Positions 62,760 to 64,000 of a DNA stretch of 64,000 nucleotides are shown here, piece after piece. Positions within the stretch are counted from its first letter, which is position 1; each line of letters starts with the position of its first letter. Source of the DNA: MH13 sp039026935. GTDB lineage: Bacteria; Pseudomonadota; Alphaproteobacteria; Rhizobiales; MH13. The notes under the pieces were generated by a model. That model was given only the letters and a program-made list of their open reading frames with translations. It ran no database searches and had not been told where the DNA came from. The translations under genes were made by a program, and so were the position numbers. The stretch lies in NCBI GenBank assembly GCA_039026935.1, contig JBCCLK010000002.1, positions 62,001-126,000 on the forward strand, written 5' to 3'.

Positions 62760-64000
62760 ATGACACACGCTGAGCCACAAACGCCTCACTCTCCATTCCC
62801 GTCCTTTCAACTGAGCTATGGCAGTCTTCCACCTACCCTCTTCACGCAGGTGGAGCCGTATGGCGCAAGTGCACCAGAACTAATCCGACTCAACACAAGC
62901 TTCGCTCAAAAGCTCGGGTTTCACTTGGATGGCCTAACAAACAAAGACATTGCTGCGATTTTCAGCGGAAACTGGCGCGCGGACGGATCCAAACCTCTGG
63001 CTATGGCCTATGCAGGGCATCAGTTCGGAGGTTTCAATCCCGGTCTGGGAGACGGCAGGGCCATGCTCTTGGGCGAAGTGCTGGATAGCTTGGGCACCCG
63101 CTTCGACGTTCAACTGAAAGGCTCGGGACAAACCCCTTACTCCCGCCAGGGGGATGGTCGCGCAGCCCTCGGGCCGGTCTTGCGCGAGTATGTGATCAGC
63201 GAGGCAATGGCGGCGCTCGGGGTGCCAACAACGCGAGCCCTGGCAGCTATCACCACGGGAGACCGGGTTTTACGTGAGCAGATCTTACCTGGAGCTATGG
63301 TGACCCGCGTCGCCCGTAGCCATCTGCGCGTGGGCACCTTTGAATACGCTGCCTTTCGAACGGATCGGGAGACACTCGCGTGCCTAGTTGATTATGCTCT
63401 GGAGCGTCACGGGCCACACACGTTGAACGATGAAAGCCCAGCGCTCGCGCTCCTTAGGGCTGTGATCAAACGCCAAGCAGATCTGGTGGCACACTGGATA
63501 AGCCTTGGCTTCATCCACGGTGTTATGAACACCGACAACTGCACCATCTCTGGCGAGACAATCGACTATGGCCCCTGCGCGTTCATGGATTGGTATGACC
63601 CACATCAAGTGTACAGCTCCATCGACACAGAAGGGCGCTATGCTTTCTCCAATCAACCTGCCGTTGCGCATTGGAACATGGCTGTACTTGCTCAGTCGCT
63701 CTTACCTTTGATCACTGACGATCAGGACACTGCCGTTGAAACCGCGCAAGAGGCGGTGAGTTCTTTCCCATCTGTGTTCCAAGATGCCTACATGGGGCGA
63801 ATGCGCAGGAAGCTTGGCCTAACAACGAACCATGACGACGACAGCGCCCTATTGCGCGATCTCTTAAGCGCGATGGCTGAGGAAAGTGCAGATTTCACGA
63901 CGACCTTCCGTGCTTTGGGTGAAGCACTATCGCAGACACCAGAAACGCTGACGTTTTTGGCCCGTGCAGACGATGGTTGGCTCAACCGTTGGCGGAAACG
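62760..64000 (+). CDS. selO: Protein adenylyltransferase SelO (5' part, runs off the window)
   Basis: SelO is a pseudokinase-fold enzyme that transfers AMP to protein Ser/Thr/Tyr residues. 413 codons are present and the frame is still open at the window edge; family members are roughly 480-560 residues. The start is an ATG with GAGGA at about 7 bases. Visible motifs: AMAYAGHQFGGFNPGLGDGR (81-100), KGSGQTPYSRQGDGRAALGP (120-139), HGVMNTDN (253-260) and DYGP (269-272), the catalytic and metal residues. The end lies beyond base 64000. Confidence 0.93.
   Translation, partial: MTHAEPQTPHSPFPSFQLSYGSLPPTLFTQVEPYGASAPELIRLNTSFAQKLGFHLDGLTNKDIAAIFSGNWRADGSKPLAMAYAGHQFGGFNPGLGDGRAMLLGEVLDSLGTRFDVQLKGSGQTPYSRQGDGRAALGPVLREYVISEAMAALGVPTTRALAAITTGDRVLREQILPGAMVTRVARSHLRVGTFEYAAFRTDRETLACLVDYALERHGPHTLNDESPALALLRAVIKRQADLVAHWISLGFIHGVMNTDNCTISGETIDYGPCAFMDWYDPHQVYSSIDTEGRYAFSNQPAVAHWNMAVLAQSLLPLITDDQDTAVETAQEAVSSFPSVFQDAYMGRMRRKLGLTTNHDDDSALLRDLLSAMAEESADFTTTFRALGEALSQTPETLTFLARADDGWLNRWRK

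Noticed and set aside
62568..62810. Minus-strand 80-codon frame upstream of the MFS gene
   Set aside because: Overlaps the selO start region, lacks a ribosome site and has mixed composition.
1..64000. CRISPR array, prophage, intact insertion sequence or toxin-antitoxin pair
   Set aside because: No regularly spaced repeats, cas, transposase or matching small gene pairs were seen; the only mobile-DNA trace is the recombinase remnant.

Overview
The window looks like chromosomal DNA of an alphaproteobacterium, most likely of the order Hyphomicrobiales (Rhizobiales). The basis is gene content and order: hemB-RDD-bpt near parC; rpoZ-rel-pyrE-acpS-lepB-rnc-era-recO; glmU-glmS-DUF502 facing recG and sdhE-mfd; a divergent Porin_2-type porin; an IalB-family protein; a zinc-cysteine-free HemB; and 107-108 bp dispersed repeats of a kind common in that order. 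Assignment to order is inference; genus cannot be read from the sequence.

Layout. 0.1-7 kb: hemB, an RDD membrane protein, a DASS-type anion transporter with TrkA_C domains, the leucyl-transferase bpt and, on the minus strand, a chemoreceptor. 7-17 kb: a minus-strand block of information-processing genes read rpoZ, rel, pyrE, acpS, lepB, rnc, era, recO, parC. 17-23 kb: NYN-domain protein, family-5 uracil-DNA glycosylase, smpB/dapA, a lytic transglycosylase and an alpha/beta hydrolase. 23.3-27.8 kb: an envelope cluster with an OmpA protein built from four tandem ~120-residue BON-like repeats, an unlisted 33-residue membrane peptide, a membrane-anchored helix-hairpin-helix protein, and a porin. 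28-31 kb: a two-subunit CoA-transferase, a repeat element, a 5'-truncated large serine recombinase and tRNA-Ser(UGA), probably an old integration site. 31-35.6 kb: a complete BMP/nucleoside-type ABC importer whose leader has two abutting dyads. 35.7-45.3 kb: quinone reductase, UbiH-like hydroxylase, a chemoreceptor preceded by a stand-alone periplasmic Cache-like protein, AEC transporter, lipid A-type acyltransferase, a CitE/malyl-CoA-lyase-family protein, hspQ with a sigma-32-like promoter, and ialB. 45.7-49.2 kb: a peptide-type solute-binding protein translationally coupled to an acyl-adenylate-forming enzyme homologue that has lost its catalytic motifs. 49.2-59.6 kb: mfd, sdhE, recG, DUF502, glmS, glmU. 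59.9-64 kb: a membrane-anchored hypothetical, tRNA-Lys(UUU), an MFS transporter and the 5' part of selO, which runs off the end.

How it fits together. Most of the window is housekeeping: stringent response, RNA processing, DNA repair, amino-sugar and lysine/peptidoglycan precursors, and protein quality control. The least explained parts are the OmpA/BON-33 aa-HhH operon, the SBP/pseudo-adenylase pair, the Cache protein/chemoreceptor pair and the repeat family. One repeat copy supplies a gene's stop codon and another abuts the recombinase remnant. No CRISPR array, intact insertion sequence, prophage or classical defence island was seen.
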